DNA from: Polynucleobacter asymbioticus QLW-P1DMWA-1
GTDB taxonomy: Bacteria; Pseudomonadota; Gammaproteobacteria; Burkholderiales; Burkholderiaceae
DNA: 64,000 nt
Direction: 5' to 3'
Assembly (NCBI RefSeq): GCF_000016345.1
Contig: NC_009379.1
Coordinates: 1,426,001 to 1,490,000 of the forward strand
Shown here: piece after piece, positions 17,789 through 24,985 of the stretch
How the letters are laid out: each line of letters begins with the position of its first letter
How positions within the stretch are numbered: the first letter of the stretch is position 1
Made by a program: the position numbers and the translations under genes
The notes under the pieces: generated by a model
Database searches by the model: none
The model's input: only the letters and a program-made list of their open reading frames with translations
Told to the model about the DNA's origin: nothing

Positions 17789-17980
17789 ATGAAACGTGTA
17801 GTAGATGTTTTCAAAAACCGGGGTAAAGAGTTAGTTTGGACTTATGTTGTTCACCTTAGAAATGATGAGGAATTTCATCCGGGTCAACTGGATTTCGAAA
17901 TCGAAGCCCTCCGACTTTCTGAGCTGGATAAAAGAGGTTCGGCAAATGAATTGAGCGCTAAAGTCAGGTTGATTAATTAG
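17789..17980 (+). CDS. Small hypothetical protein
   Basis: This 63-residue soluble protein begins MKRVVDVFKNRGKELVWTY and has mixed charge, no signal peptide and no cysteines. A GGCGGTAAAA stretch precedes the ATG. I do not recognise a family. It lies 23 bases after the DUF4239-like gene and may be co-transcribed with it. Confidence 0.5.
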   Translation: MKRVVDVFKNRGKELVWTYVVHLRNDEEFHPGQLDFEIEALRLSELDKRGSANELSAKVRLIN

Positions 17981-18044
17981 CCCTGATAGCAATACTGATA
18001 ATCAAATCTTTATGATGTGATTATCAAGTTCAAATAATTACTGT

Positions 18045-18587
18045 ATGTCGCGCAAGTACTATCACCCTGCATCTATTTTTTTTCACTGGCTCATTTTTAC
18101 GCTTGTAATACTAGCTCTGGGTGTAATTGAGCTTAAAGGGCAGTTTCCTAGGGGTAGCGAGCCACGAGAGCTTTGCAAAACTGTTCACAGCTTCTTAGGT
18201 CAACTGATCTTTATCGCAATGGCTATCCGATTATGTGTACGCCTTAAATACGGTGCGCCCAAACCCTTGAACCTCAATAAGCCCTTGCTAGTCTTGGCTA
18301 AAGGTCTTCATTGGACCTTCTATTTGCTACTACTTACTTTGCCGATTATGGGATTTATTTTCCTGCAGGCTGGTGGTAAAGAAGTCCACTTCTTAAGCTG
18401 GGCTTGGCCAGAGCTGATTTCACCAAACCCAGACATCAAAAAAATATTTAAAGAGTCTCATGAGTGGCTAGGTAATGCACTCTACTTCTTGATTGGCTTG
18501 CATGCGCTTGCTGGCTTATGGCACCACTATCTATTAAAAGATGACACCTTGCGTCGTATGTTGAATAAAATAAAACCTTCACATTAA
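18045..18587 (+). CDS. Cytochrome b561
   Basis: This 180-residue four-helix membrane protein starts MSRKYYHPASIFFHWLIF, with the helix-1 haem His. It contains CKTVHSFLGQLIF, the GLHWTFYLLLLTLPIMGF helix, and a final helix with HEWLGNALYFLIGLHALAGLWHH. The spaced His residues fit the two b haems of the CybB-type cytochrome b561 family. It probably passes electrons between quinol and an acceptor such as superoxide. A small membrane protein gene follows 15 bases later. Confidence 0.9.
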   Translation: MSRKYYHPASIFFHWLIFTLVILALGVIELKGQFPRGSEPRELCKTVHSFLGQLIFIAMAIRLCVRLKYGAPKPLNLNKPLLVLAKGLHWTFYLLLLTLPIMGFIFLQAGGKEVHFLSWAWPELISPNPDIKKIFKESHEWLGNALYFLIGLHALAGLWHHYLLKDDTLRRMLNKIKPSH

Positions 18588-18602
18588 AAAGGCATTTCAA
18601 AG

Positions 18603-18779
18603 ATGAAGCCCCTCTCCAAAAAAGCAAAGCTAGTAATCAGCTGGACAGCACTCATGACGGTGGTAGGTACTGCGATATTGCACCAGTGGCAATTTTTTGC
18701 ATTAGGCTGCGCTTCTATTGCTCTACTATTGATAGCCAATCACTTTGGCATATTCAATGACCCCAACAGCAAAAAATAA
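18603..18779 (+). CDS. Small two-helix membrane protein
   Basis: This 58-residue frame starts MKPLSKKAKLVISWTALM. It has two hydrophobic segments, about residues 10-26 and 30-46, and a polar tail ending NDPNSKK. It follows cytochrome b561 after 15 bases on the same strand, so co-expression is likely. No family is recognised. It may be an accessory subunit, but this is only positional inference. Confidence 0.5.
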   Translation: MKPLSKKAKLVISWTALMTVVGTAILHQWQFFALGCASIALLLIANHFGIFNDPNSKK

Positions 18780-18836
18780 GGCCCCACATCCAAAGAGGTG
18801 AGGCCTGATAGTAGTTATCCCTAAACAGTGAATGGC

Positions 18837-19937
18837 TTATAGGCTTGGGTAATCTGTATAGCCCACCTCAGCACCACCATAAAAAGTAGCTCGGTTATAA
18901 GGATTTAATGGGGCGTTTTTCTCAAAGCGCTCGAGTAGGTCTGGGTTAGAGATGTACAAGCGTCCGTAAGCTACTGCATCGGCCATTCCCTCTTCCAGCA
19001 CTTTCTCGCCCATGGCCTGGTCGTAACCACCTGCAGTAATAAATTTACCTTGATAGGCTTTGCGAAATAACTCTGAAGTAATGGGTGCACCTTCGTTCAC
19101 TTGCTCGCCACCGCCAGCACTGGTTGCCCTAGGCTCAATCATATGTACATATGCCAAACCATAAGCGTTTAACTTGTTAATTGCTGCAGTAAATAAGGCA
19201 ACTGGATCACTATCAGACATATCGTTGAAGGTACCATAAGGCGATAAACGCACCCCTACTCGATCGCTTGTAAATACCTTACTGACAGCCTCAATGACTT
19301 CGCCTAGTAAACGTAAGCGATTTTCGATGGATCCACCATATTGATCATTGCGCTGATTGGTTTTATCTTGCAAAAATTGATCCAGCAAATATCCATTAGC
19401 AGAGTGAATTTCAATACCATCAAAGCCAGCTGCTTTAGCATTGCGAGCAGCAAGCTCAAACTCTTTTAAAAGACGAACAATATCATCCAAACTCATCGCT
19501 TTAGGAACTTCATAGTCATGGAGCTTCCAATCGGCGCCATATGTCTGGCCGGCTGCAGCTATCGCTGATGGCGCTTCAGGTACCCCATCTTCTGGGTGCA
19601 ATGATGAATGAGAAATACGACCTACATGCCACAGCTGCGCAACAATCGTTCCACCCTTAGCGTGGACTGCCTCTACGATTTCCTTCCAGGCAGCAGTTTG
19701 TTCTGGAGAATAAATTCCAGGCGTCGCTGGATAGCCCATGCCGAGCGGAGAAATTTGAGTTGCCTCGGTAATAATGAGTCCAGCACTAGCTCGTTGCCCA
19801 TAGTACGTTTTGGCTAATGGGTTTGGCACATCACCAGCAACAGCGCGCATTCGAGTAAGAGGCGCCATTACGAGGCGGTTCTTTAGTTGAAGCGATCCCA
19901 GGTTAACTGGAGTGAACATGATTTCTTTACCGGACAT
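18837..19937 (-). CDS. nemA: Old Yellow Enzyme-family alkene reductase (NemA-like)
   Basis: This 366-residue FMN TIM-barrel protein has LKNRLVMAPLTRMRA, LWHVGRISH (active region), and FDGIEIHSANGYLLDQFLQ with the His-Asn substrate pair. It also has NQRNDQYGGSIENRLRLLGE and a C-terminal ADAVAYGRLYISNPDL FMN site. OYE enzymes reduce activated alkenes, N-ethylmaleimide or nitro compounds with NAD(P)H. The length and motifs match NemA. A possible relation to the neighbouring OxyR oxidative-stress locus is inferred only from position. Confidence 0.9.
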   Translation of the reverse strand: MSGKEIMFTPVNLGSLQLKNRLVMAPLTRMRAVAGDVPNPLAKTYYGQRASAGLIITEATQISPLGMGYPATPGIYSPEQTAAWKEIVEAVHAKGGTIVAQLWHVGRISHSSLHPEDGVPEAPSAIAAAGQTYGADWKLHDYEVPKAMSLDDIVRLLKEFELAARNAKAAGFDGIEIHSANGYLLDQFLQDKTNQRNDQYGGSIENRLRLLGEVIEAVSKVFTSDRVGVRLSPYGTFNDMSDSDPVALFTAAINKLNAYGLAYVHMIEPRATSAGGGEQVNEGAPITSELFRKAYQGKFITAGGYDQAMGEKVLEEGMADAVAYGRLYISNPDLLERFEKNAPLNPYNRATFYGGAEVGYTDYPSL

Positions 19938-20016
19938 AGAATATTTTTCTTTAAAAAAGTGAACTTACTAACATACTGTAACCATTTTTACATCATCTTG
20001 CATAAGCTACCAGCCG

Positions 20017-20952
20017 CTATACCTCTTGGCGTGCAGGCGCATTCTTTAGATGGGCGCTAAACCTTTCTCGAATACATTTTGAGAGCGCAATAAATTCTTG
20101 GGCGTGTGCAGTTGAAGCACGGGCAACTAGTGCAATAACCCTTTTTGGTGCTGGTGATGCTAAGGCTTTAGCAACTAACTCAGTGCTATTTAAGAGACTA
20201 CTTTTCACAGCCATCTCAGGTAGCAATGCTATGCCTAAGCCTGACTCCACCATTTGCAATAAGGTCAGCAAGCTGGTTGCTTCCATGCCTTCAGCCTTGC
20301 GTATATCGGCTTTCTTGCACGCTTGTAAACTATGCTCTCTTAAGCAGTGTCCTTCTTCTAGGAGCAATAGTCTCTCAGCCATCTTGGCCGGCAAGGTTAC
20401 TTCCTTTCCTTTTAATGCTGGATCACCAGCCCTAGCAACCAACCAGAAGTCATCATCGAATAACTCCTCCACAAGTAAGCCGCTGGTGTCATAAGGCAAT
20501 GCAATCAACGCAAAATCCAATTTATGCTCAGCCATTCTTGATAACAAATTAGCCGTTAAATCTTCTCTCAAAGTAATTTTGAGATCAGGAAACCGTTTAC
20601 GCACTTCCGGTAAAACAATCGGTAACAAAAAAGGTGCAATTGTCGGAATGACGCCCAATCGAATAGTTGCAGTCATCGGCTTTCCGGAGGCGCCGGCATA
20701 TTCGACTAAATCCTGGGAGGCAGCCAAAATAGTTTTCGCACGCTCGAGCACCTCTTGCCCCGCTGGAGTGATCGACACATTTTGCCGATCCCGTTCAACT
20801 AAATGAATACCAAGCCCATCTTCTAATTCTTTTAAGCCGGCACTTAAAGTTGATTGCCCTACAAAACACGACTCTGCAGCACGAGTGAAATTGAGCTCTT
20901 TAGCTAAAGCCACTAAATACGTTAATTGCTTCAATGACGGTAGATACGCCAT
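20017..20952 (-). CDS. oxyR: LysR-type peroxide sensor OxyR
   Basis: This 311-residue LysR-type regulator has an N-terminal helix-turn-helix (LNFTRAAESCFVGQSTLSAG). The effector domain carries EEGHCLREHSLQAC, a C-x8-C pair equivalent to Cys199/Cys208 of E. coli OxyR, which form the redox disulfide. ATG 20952 is preferred to GTG 20958 because AAGGAG lies at proper spacing. OxyR activates peroxide defence genes. It is divergent from the rubrerythrin gene with a ~150-base intergenic region. Confidence 0.93.
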   Translation of the reverse strand: MAYLPSLKQLTYLVALAKELNFTRAAESCFVGQSTLSAGLKELEDGLGIHLVERDRQNVSITPAGQEVLERAKTILAASQDLVEYAGASGKPMTATIRLGVIPTIAPFLLPIVLPEVRKRFPDLKITLREDLTANLLSRMAEHKLDFALIALPYDTSGLLVEELFDDDFWLVARAGDPALKGKEVTLPAKMAERLLLLEEGHCLREHSLQACKKADIRKAEGMEATSLLTLLQMVESGLGIALLPEMAVKSSLLNSTELVAKALASPAPKRVIALVARASTAHAQEFIALSKCIRERFSAHLKNAPARQEV

Positions 20953-21104
20953 CACCACTCCTTATCGAATAATTAGATTAATAATATCATAACTATCTAT
21001 TGGACTGATTAATAAATCAAGTACAGAATCAGATACATGGTTGAGCTAATAAATAGTTTTGCAAACTCAGCAAACTTTTTAATGTTGATGAAAGGAAATA
21101 AATC

Positions 21105-21590
21105 ATGGCACGCCCAGAAATTAAAACTATCCAAAATCTAGAATCTGCTTTTGCCGGTGAATCTATGGCCCATATTAAGTATCGCTATTTCGCCAAGTTG
21201 GCGCGCGCTGCTGGGGATGAAGAAACAGCAAAGATTTTTGAAGCCACTGCCGATCAAGAGGTTATGCATGCTTTTGGGCACTTAGATCTGCTTTATCCAG
21301 CCAGCTCTATCACACCAACACGTGCATTGGAAATTGCGATCGAAGGTGAAACCTATGAATATACGGAAATGTATCCCTCCTTCCGCAAAACTGCAGTGGA
21401 CGAAGGGAATACGGCCGCTATTCAAGAAATTGATGAGCAAATTGCCGAATCCAAAGAGCATGCGGAGCAATTTCAGGCGGTATTAGCAAAAGCAGCGAAA
21501 CGTTTTGCAGCCTTAGCCAATGTCGAAGAGCGGCATGCAAACCATTACAAACAGGCTCTGGAAAAAGCAAAGGTTCATGCAGCCCAATAA
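21105..21590 (+). CDS. Rubrerythrin-like diiron protein lacking a rubredoxin domain
   Basis: This 161-residue protein is entirely a ferritin-like four-helix bundle. Glu/His ligands lie in ESAFAGESMAHIKYRYF, EATADQEVMHAFGHL, IAIEGETYEYTEM and EIDEQIAESKEHAEQF. The C-terminal rubredoxin domain of classical rubrerythrins is missing, but a free rubredoxin is encoded 61 bases downstream. Rubrerythrins reduce H2O2 using electrons from rubredoxin. A GAAAGGAAA ribosome site precedes the ATG. It lies next to oxyR, consistent with peroxide control. Confidence 0.9.
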   Translation: MARPEIKTIQNLESAFAGESMAHIKYRYFAKLARAAGDEETAKIFEATADQEVMHAFGHLDLLYPASSITPTRALEIAIEGETYEYTEMYPSFRKTAVDEGNTAAIQEIDEQIAESKEHAEQFQAVLAKAAKRFAALANVEERHANHYKQALEKAKVHAAQ

Positions 21591-21651
21591 GTGCCGGCAA
21601 GAAATAAAACTCAACTAAATTTAAAATAAACCCATTATTGAAGGAATCATC

Positions 21652-21819
21652 ATGAAAACTTGGCAATGTATCGTTTGTGGCTTCATATATGACGAAGCAA
21701 AAGGCTTACCGGATGAAGGAATTGCTGCAGGAACAGCCTGGGCCGATATTCCAGAAGACTGGGAGTGCCCAGACTGCGGAGTAGCAAAATCTGACTTTGA
21801 AATGGTTCAGGTAAGCTAA
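21652..21819 (+). CDS. Rubredoxin
   Basis: This 55-residue protein starts [18 protein letters not shown]. It has the two C-x2-C knuckles (CIVCGF and CPDCGV) and the aromatic core of a rubredoxin that binds one Fe(Cys)4 site. AAGGA precedes the ATG. It lies between rubrerythrin and rubredoxin reductase genes, so it is the likely electron carrier between them. Confidence 0.95.
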   Translation: MKTWQCIVCGFIYDEAKGLPDEGIAAGTAWADIPEDWECPDCGVAKSDFEMVQVS

Positions 21820-21861
21820 ACCAATCATTCCTCACCACTGCTTTAAAAAAGGAGCCTAGCT

Positions 21862-23031
21862 TTGGATCAAACCTCACATCAATCCTCTTCCGCAATTGTC
21901 ATTATTGGCAGTGGGTTGGCTGGGTACACCCTCATTCGTGAAATTCGAAAGTTAGACAAAGCCACCCCCATTACTTTAGTCACGCGCGAGCCTGGATATT
22001 TTTACTCCAAGCCTATGCTATCCACTGCCTTGGCTGGGAAAAAAGAAGCTACTCAACTCATTTCGAGTACAGCAGAAACTATGGCCTCTCAACTTGAAGT
22101 GACAATACACTCTGAGACCGATGTCAGCGCTATTGATACTGCCAAAAAAGTGATTCTTTCCAGCAAGGGTGAGATTGCTTATGAAAAATTGGTCTTGGCC
22201 TTAGGTGCCGACCAAATACGCATCCCTCTTCAAGGCAATGCCGCTCAAGAAGTCCTTACGGTGAATGACCTCGAGGACTATGCAAAGTTTCGAGAGGCGC
22301 TTAACGGCAAAAAGCGGGTGGCGATTTTAGGTGCTGGCTTGATTGGCTGTGAATTTGCCAATGACCTCGCACTTGGCGGATTTGAGGTTGATGTCATTGA
22401 TCTAGCGCCCCAAGTATTGGGCCGCCTCATTCCCGAGACTGCAGCCAAAGATTTACAATCCAAGCTCAGTGCTATAGGCGTTTGTTGGCACTTTGGCACC
22501 ACAGTGCAAACCATTGAGCGTAACGGTGATGAACTAAAAATCACCTTAGCCAATGGTGAGAGCATCTCTAGCGAAGTTGTGCTCTCTGCAGTCGGCTTAA
22601 AGCCAAGGATAGCCCTAGCTAAAGCCTGCGGTATTGCTACTGGGCTTGGTATACAAGTGAATCGAGAGCTGCAATCCAATATCGACAATGTCTATGCGAT
22701 TGGCGATTGTGCAGAGGTTGAAGGCCTTGTACTTCCTTATGTCATGCCTATCATGCAAGCTGCCAGAGCATTAGCGGTAACGCTTACAGGACAACCTACA
22801 GCGCTGACGTATCCCGCCATGCCTGTCATGGTCAAAACACCAGCGCTCGCAACCATTGTTTCTCCGCCGGCTAAGGGCGCCACAGGAGAATGGAAAACCA
22901 TCTCCACTGAGGGTGGCCTTGAAGCCCGTTTTGAATCTAGCGATGGAAAACTTTTGGGGTTTGTTTTGATGGGCACAGCTACCGCACAACGAGGTGCATT
23001 GACGAAAGAGTTGCCAGCGATATTGGGGTAA
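21862..23031 (+). CDS. Rubredoxin:NAD(P)H reductase (FAD-dependent)
   Basis: This 389-residue protein uses TTG 21862 as start, with AAAAGGAG 7 bases upstream. It has an N-terminal FAD site (IVIIGSGLAGYTLIREIRK), a second dinucleotide site for NAD(P)H (RVAILGAGLIGCEFANDLAL), and YAIGDCAEVEG near the C terminus. This is the AlkT/NorW-type rubredoxin reductase family. It would move electrons from NAD(P)H to the upstream rubredoxin. Only a short gap separates it from the rubredoxin gene, and a terminator follows. Confidence 0.88.
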   Translation: MDQTSHQSSSAIVIIGSGLAGYTLIREIRKLDKATPITLVTREPGYFYSKPMLSTALAGKKEATQLISSTAETMASQLEVTIHSETDVSAIDTAKKVILSSKGEIAYEKLVLALGADQIRIPLQGNAAQEVLTVNDLEDYAKFREALNGKKRVAILGAGLIGCEFANDLALGGFEVDVIDLAPQVLGRLIPETAAKDLQSKLSAIGVCWHFGTTVQTIERNGDELKITLANGESISSEVVLSAVGLKPRIALAKACGIATGLGIQVNRELQSNIDNVYAIGDCAEVEGLVLPYVMPIMQAARALAVTLTGQPTALTYPAMPVMVKTPALATIVSPPAKGATGEWKTISTEGGLEARFESSDGKLLGFVLMGTATAQRGALTKELPAILG

Positions 23032-23051
23032 ATACATTTAGCCAACCAAAG

Positions 23052-23087
23052 AAAAACCCGCTATCCATTAGAGTAGCGGGTTTTTTT
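23052..23087 (+). terminator. Rho-independent terminator
   Basis: AAAACCCGCTA / TAGCGGGTTTT forms an 11-bp stem with a 10-base loop and a T tract. It ends the rubrerythrin-rubredoxin-reductase unit. The reverse strand is also A/T flanked, so it may act on the convergent gene as well. Confidence 0.9.
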
Positions 23088-23110
23088 CAAACTGTTACAG
23101 CAATATCTTA

Positions 23111-23935
23111 CTACTGGTTTGGTTGCGGAATCGGTCCTGAAACAGGGAACATTTTGCAAGCATCTGATTGCTTTAATTTATCACCACCATTTTGACCAAA
23201 GTATCCCCCGGCAGCTGTGAAATAGACCTCATTGCCACCAGCTGGATGACCAAAAACACCTTCATTAATTGGGCAACGACAAGTCGCCGTTTTAACGCCA
23301 TTCGCAGTTGGCTTAGGATCAATAGTGCATAAGTAATCCCAACAATTAACTGTTTTGCTGCCGACTGGGCATTCTTGACCTATTGGGGCTAAAGTTTTCC
23401 AACCAGCACTTTGTTGTGGCCATTCTGGTAACTTTAGCTCAGCATAAGACCAGATCGTACCTTTTGAAGGAGGCTGACATGAGCCCTTCATATTGCCCTC
23501 ATTGACGGCTGCTAAACCATGCAACGCAACACCTTGTTGGACAGCCATTTCTCTAGTAATGATCGGGCATGTACAAACAGCCTCTTCGTATTCTTTGGTT
23601 GTTTTTCCGCCGTCCTGATCCACTTTGATTTTCTTACCTGTAGGCTTACAAGTAGAAGCTCCGCAATAAGCAAAATCACCACTACACTCCGTTAAACCTT
23701 GTTTACCAACACCTCTAGAGGCGCGGGAAGCATAGTCATTTGAATTGCGATCATCACGGCGCACTCCATCGTTAGACCTCGTATCAACCCTATCTCGGAG
23801 ATCGCCCCTCGTATCGACTTGGGCTAACACTAGAGGGGTCGCACCCAGGTCGATAGAGGCTGCATTGGCAGAGCCCCAAAATGATGTGCAGACAATGCTC
23901 AGCAGGATTACTGCTGCAGATAAGACTTTTTTCAT
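23111..23935 (-). CDS. Exported cysteine-rich protein, paralogue A
   Basis: This protein of about 274 residues starts at ATG 23935 (GGAGA 5 bases upstream), with a signal peptide MKKVLSAAVILLSIV...ANA. The mature protein opens with an Arg/Asp-rich stretch (RGDLRDRVDTRSNDGVRRDD), then a domain with 12 cysteines: C-x6-C-x4-C-x24-C-x-C-x29-C and later CWDYLC, CRC and a final DACKM. No known domain is recognised. It is a clear paralogue of the next gene (24095-24910), with all 12 cysteines aligned. Six disulfides, or metal or cofactor binding, are possible. The secretin gene lies upstream on the same strand. Confidence 0.75.
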   Translation of the reverse strand: MKKVLSAAVILLSIVCTSFWGSANAASIDLGATPLVLAQVDTRGDLRDRVDTRSNDGVRRDDRNSNDYASRASRGVGKQGLTECSGDFAYCGASTCKPTGKKIKVDQDGGKTTKEYEEAVCTCPIITREMAVQQGVALHGLAAVNEGNMKGSCQPPSKGTIWSYAELKLPEWPQQSAGWKTLAPIGQECPVGSKTVNCWDYLCTIDPKPTANGVKTATCRCPINEGVFGHPAGGNEVYFTAAGGYFGQNGGDKLKQSDACKMFPVSGPIPQPNQ

Positions 23936-24094
23936 CGGTTTCTCCAGAGGGTAAACAAACATACTTCAATTTAATATTTTTTAAATATCGAAAAACAATA
24001 CATAGCTATGGTTGGTGGTCTTAAAAGCAAAATTGACTTCAACCTGGAGATCTAGGTTGAAGTCAAAATGAACTGAACAATAAATGGGGGCGAG

Positions 24095-24910
24095 TTACTG
24101 TAACAGTTGATCCGGGAATCCTACTGGCAACATTTTGCATGCCGCCGCCGGGTCATTCCAAGTACTTCCAGCGTAAGTTATATAACCACGATCACCTTTG
24201 GCTTTTTGCCCAAATACACCCTCTCCATATGGGCAACGACATGTAGCCGTCATAACTCCATTCGTCCTATTTGGATCAATTGTGCAGATGTAGCTCCAGC
24301 AGTTAGAACCTTGAGCAGGCCCTTTGGCCGAGCAATTCTGACCACTGGAAGTGGTGGGTCCGCCATTTTTTGTATTAATAGGGCCAGAGAGAATCATGAA
24401 TTTGCCATCAGGTTGCTCTTGAGGATACGTTTTGATATTTAGAGAGAAATACGACCAGACTTTTCCAGCGCCTGGTGAACGGCAAGAGCCTTTCATATTT
24501 CCTTCATTGAGGCCCGCGATACCAACTAGAGGCTCACCATTCTGTTGGGCAATTTCAGGGGTGATAACTGGGCATTTACAGACCGCTTCTGGATATTGCT
24601 TAGAAGTTTTGCCGCCGTCTTCTTGAACGGTAATTGTTTTGCCGGTTGGCTTACAGGTAGATGAGGCACAAAGCGCAAATTCGCCAGCACATATAGCAAA
24701 ACCATCTCTTGTAATACCTCTAACCGAGCCATCACGCTTTGTGTCATCAACGCTTTTAGTGCGGTCACTTGCTCCATCTTGACGCACACCACCATTTGAA
24801 CGGTTATCTACGCGTTGCTCTACCCGATCTCTTAAGTTTGGGTCATTTTGGGCCAAGGAAGCCAGGCTTAAAGACCCAAGAAAAATAGCGAATATGAATT
24901 TTTTTAACAT
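24095..24910 (-). CDS. Exported cysteine-rich protein, paralogue B
   Basis: This protein of about 271 residues is read from ATG 24910; a TTG at 24919 is possible. The signal peptide runs MLKKFIFAIFLGSL...SLAQ. It has an Arg/Asp-rich N terminus (LRDRVEQRVDNRSNGGVRQD) and the same 12-cysteine domain as the downstream paralogue. The first six cysteines have identical spacing, and CKPTGK, GNMKGSC, CTIDP and TATCRCP are shared. It has a longer insert before the seventh cysteine (about 155-185). The function is unknown. It lies ~75 bases after the secretin gene and is probably transcribed with it. Confidence 0.75.
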   Translation of the reverse strand: MLKKFIFAIFLGSLSLASLAQNDPNLRDRVEQRVDNRSNGGVRQDGASDRTKSVDDTKRDGSVRGITRDGFAICAGEFALCASSTCKPTGKTITVQEDGGKTSKQYPEAVCKCPVITPEIAQQNGEPLVGIAGLNEGNMKGSCRSPGAGKVWSYFSLNIKTYPQEQPDGKFMILSGPINTKNGGPTTSSGQNCSAKGPAQGSNCWSYICTIDPNRTNGVMTATCRCPYGEGVFGQKAKGDRGYITYAGSTWNDPAAACKMLPVGFPDQLLQ

Positions 24911-24985
24911 TCCAAGCAACCTTTGCTTATTAAATGGTTGAACAAATTGAAGATCAGTCAGAATGAGGTCTAAACAATGATGAAT

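Noticed and set aside
18779..18808. Hairpin after the small two-helix membrane protein gene as a terminator
   Set aside because: The AGGCC/GGCCT stem is mismatched and no T tract follows.
20953..21104. OxyR binding site between oxyR and the rubrerythrin gene
   Set aside because: AT-rich ATAG/CTAT fragments are present but do not line up with the full four-element OxyR consensus, so no site is called.
22278..22688. Open frame opposite the rubredoxin reductase gene
   Set aside because: It is antisense to a clear coding region and has no ribosome site or domain.
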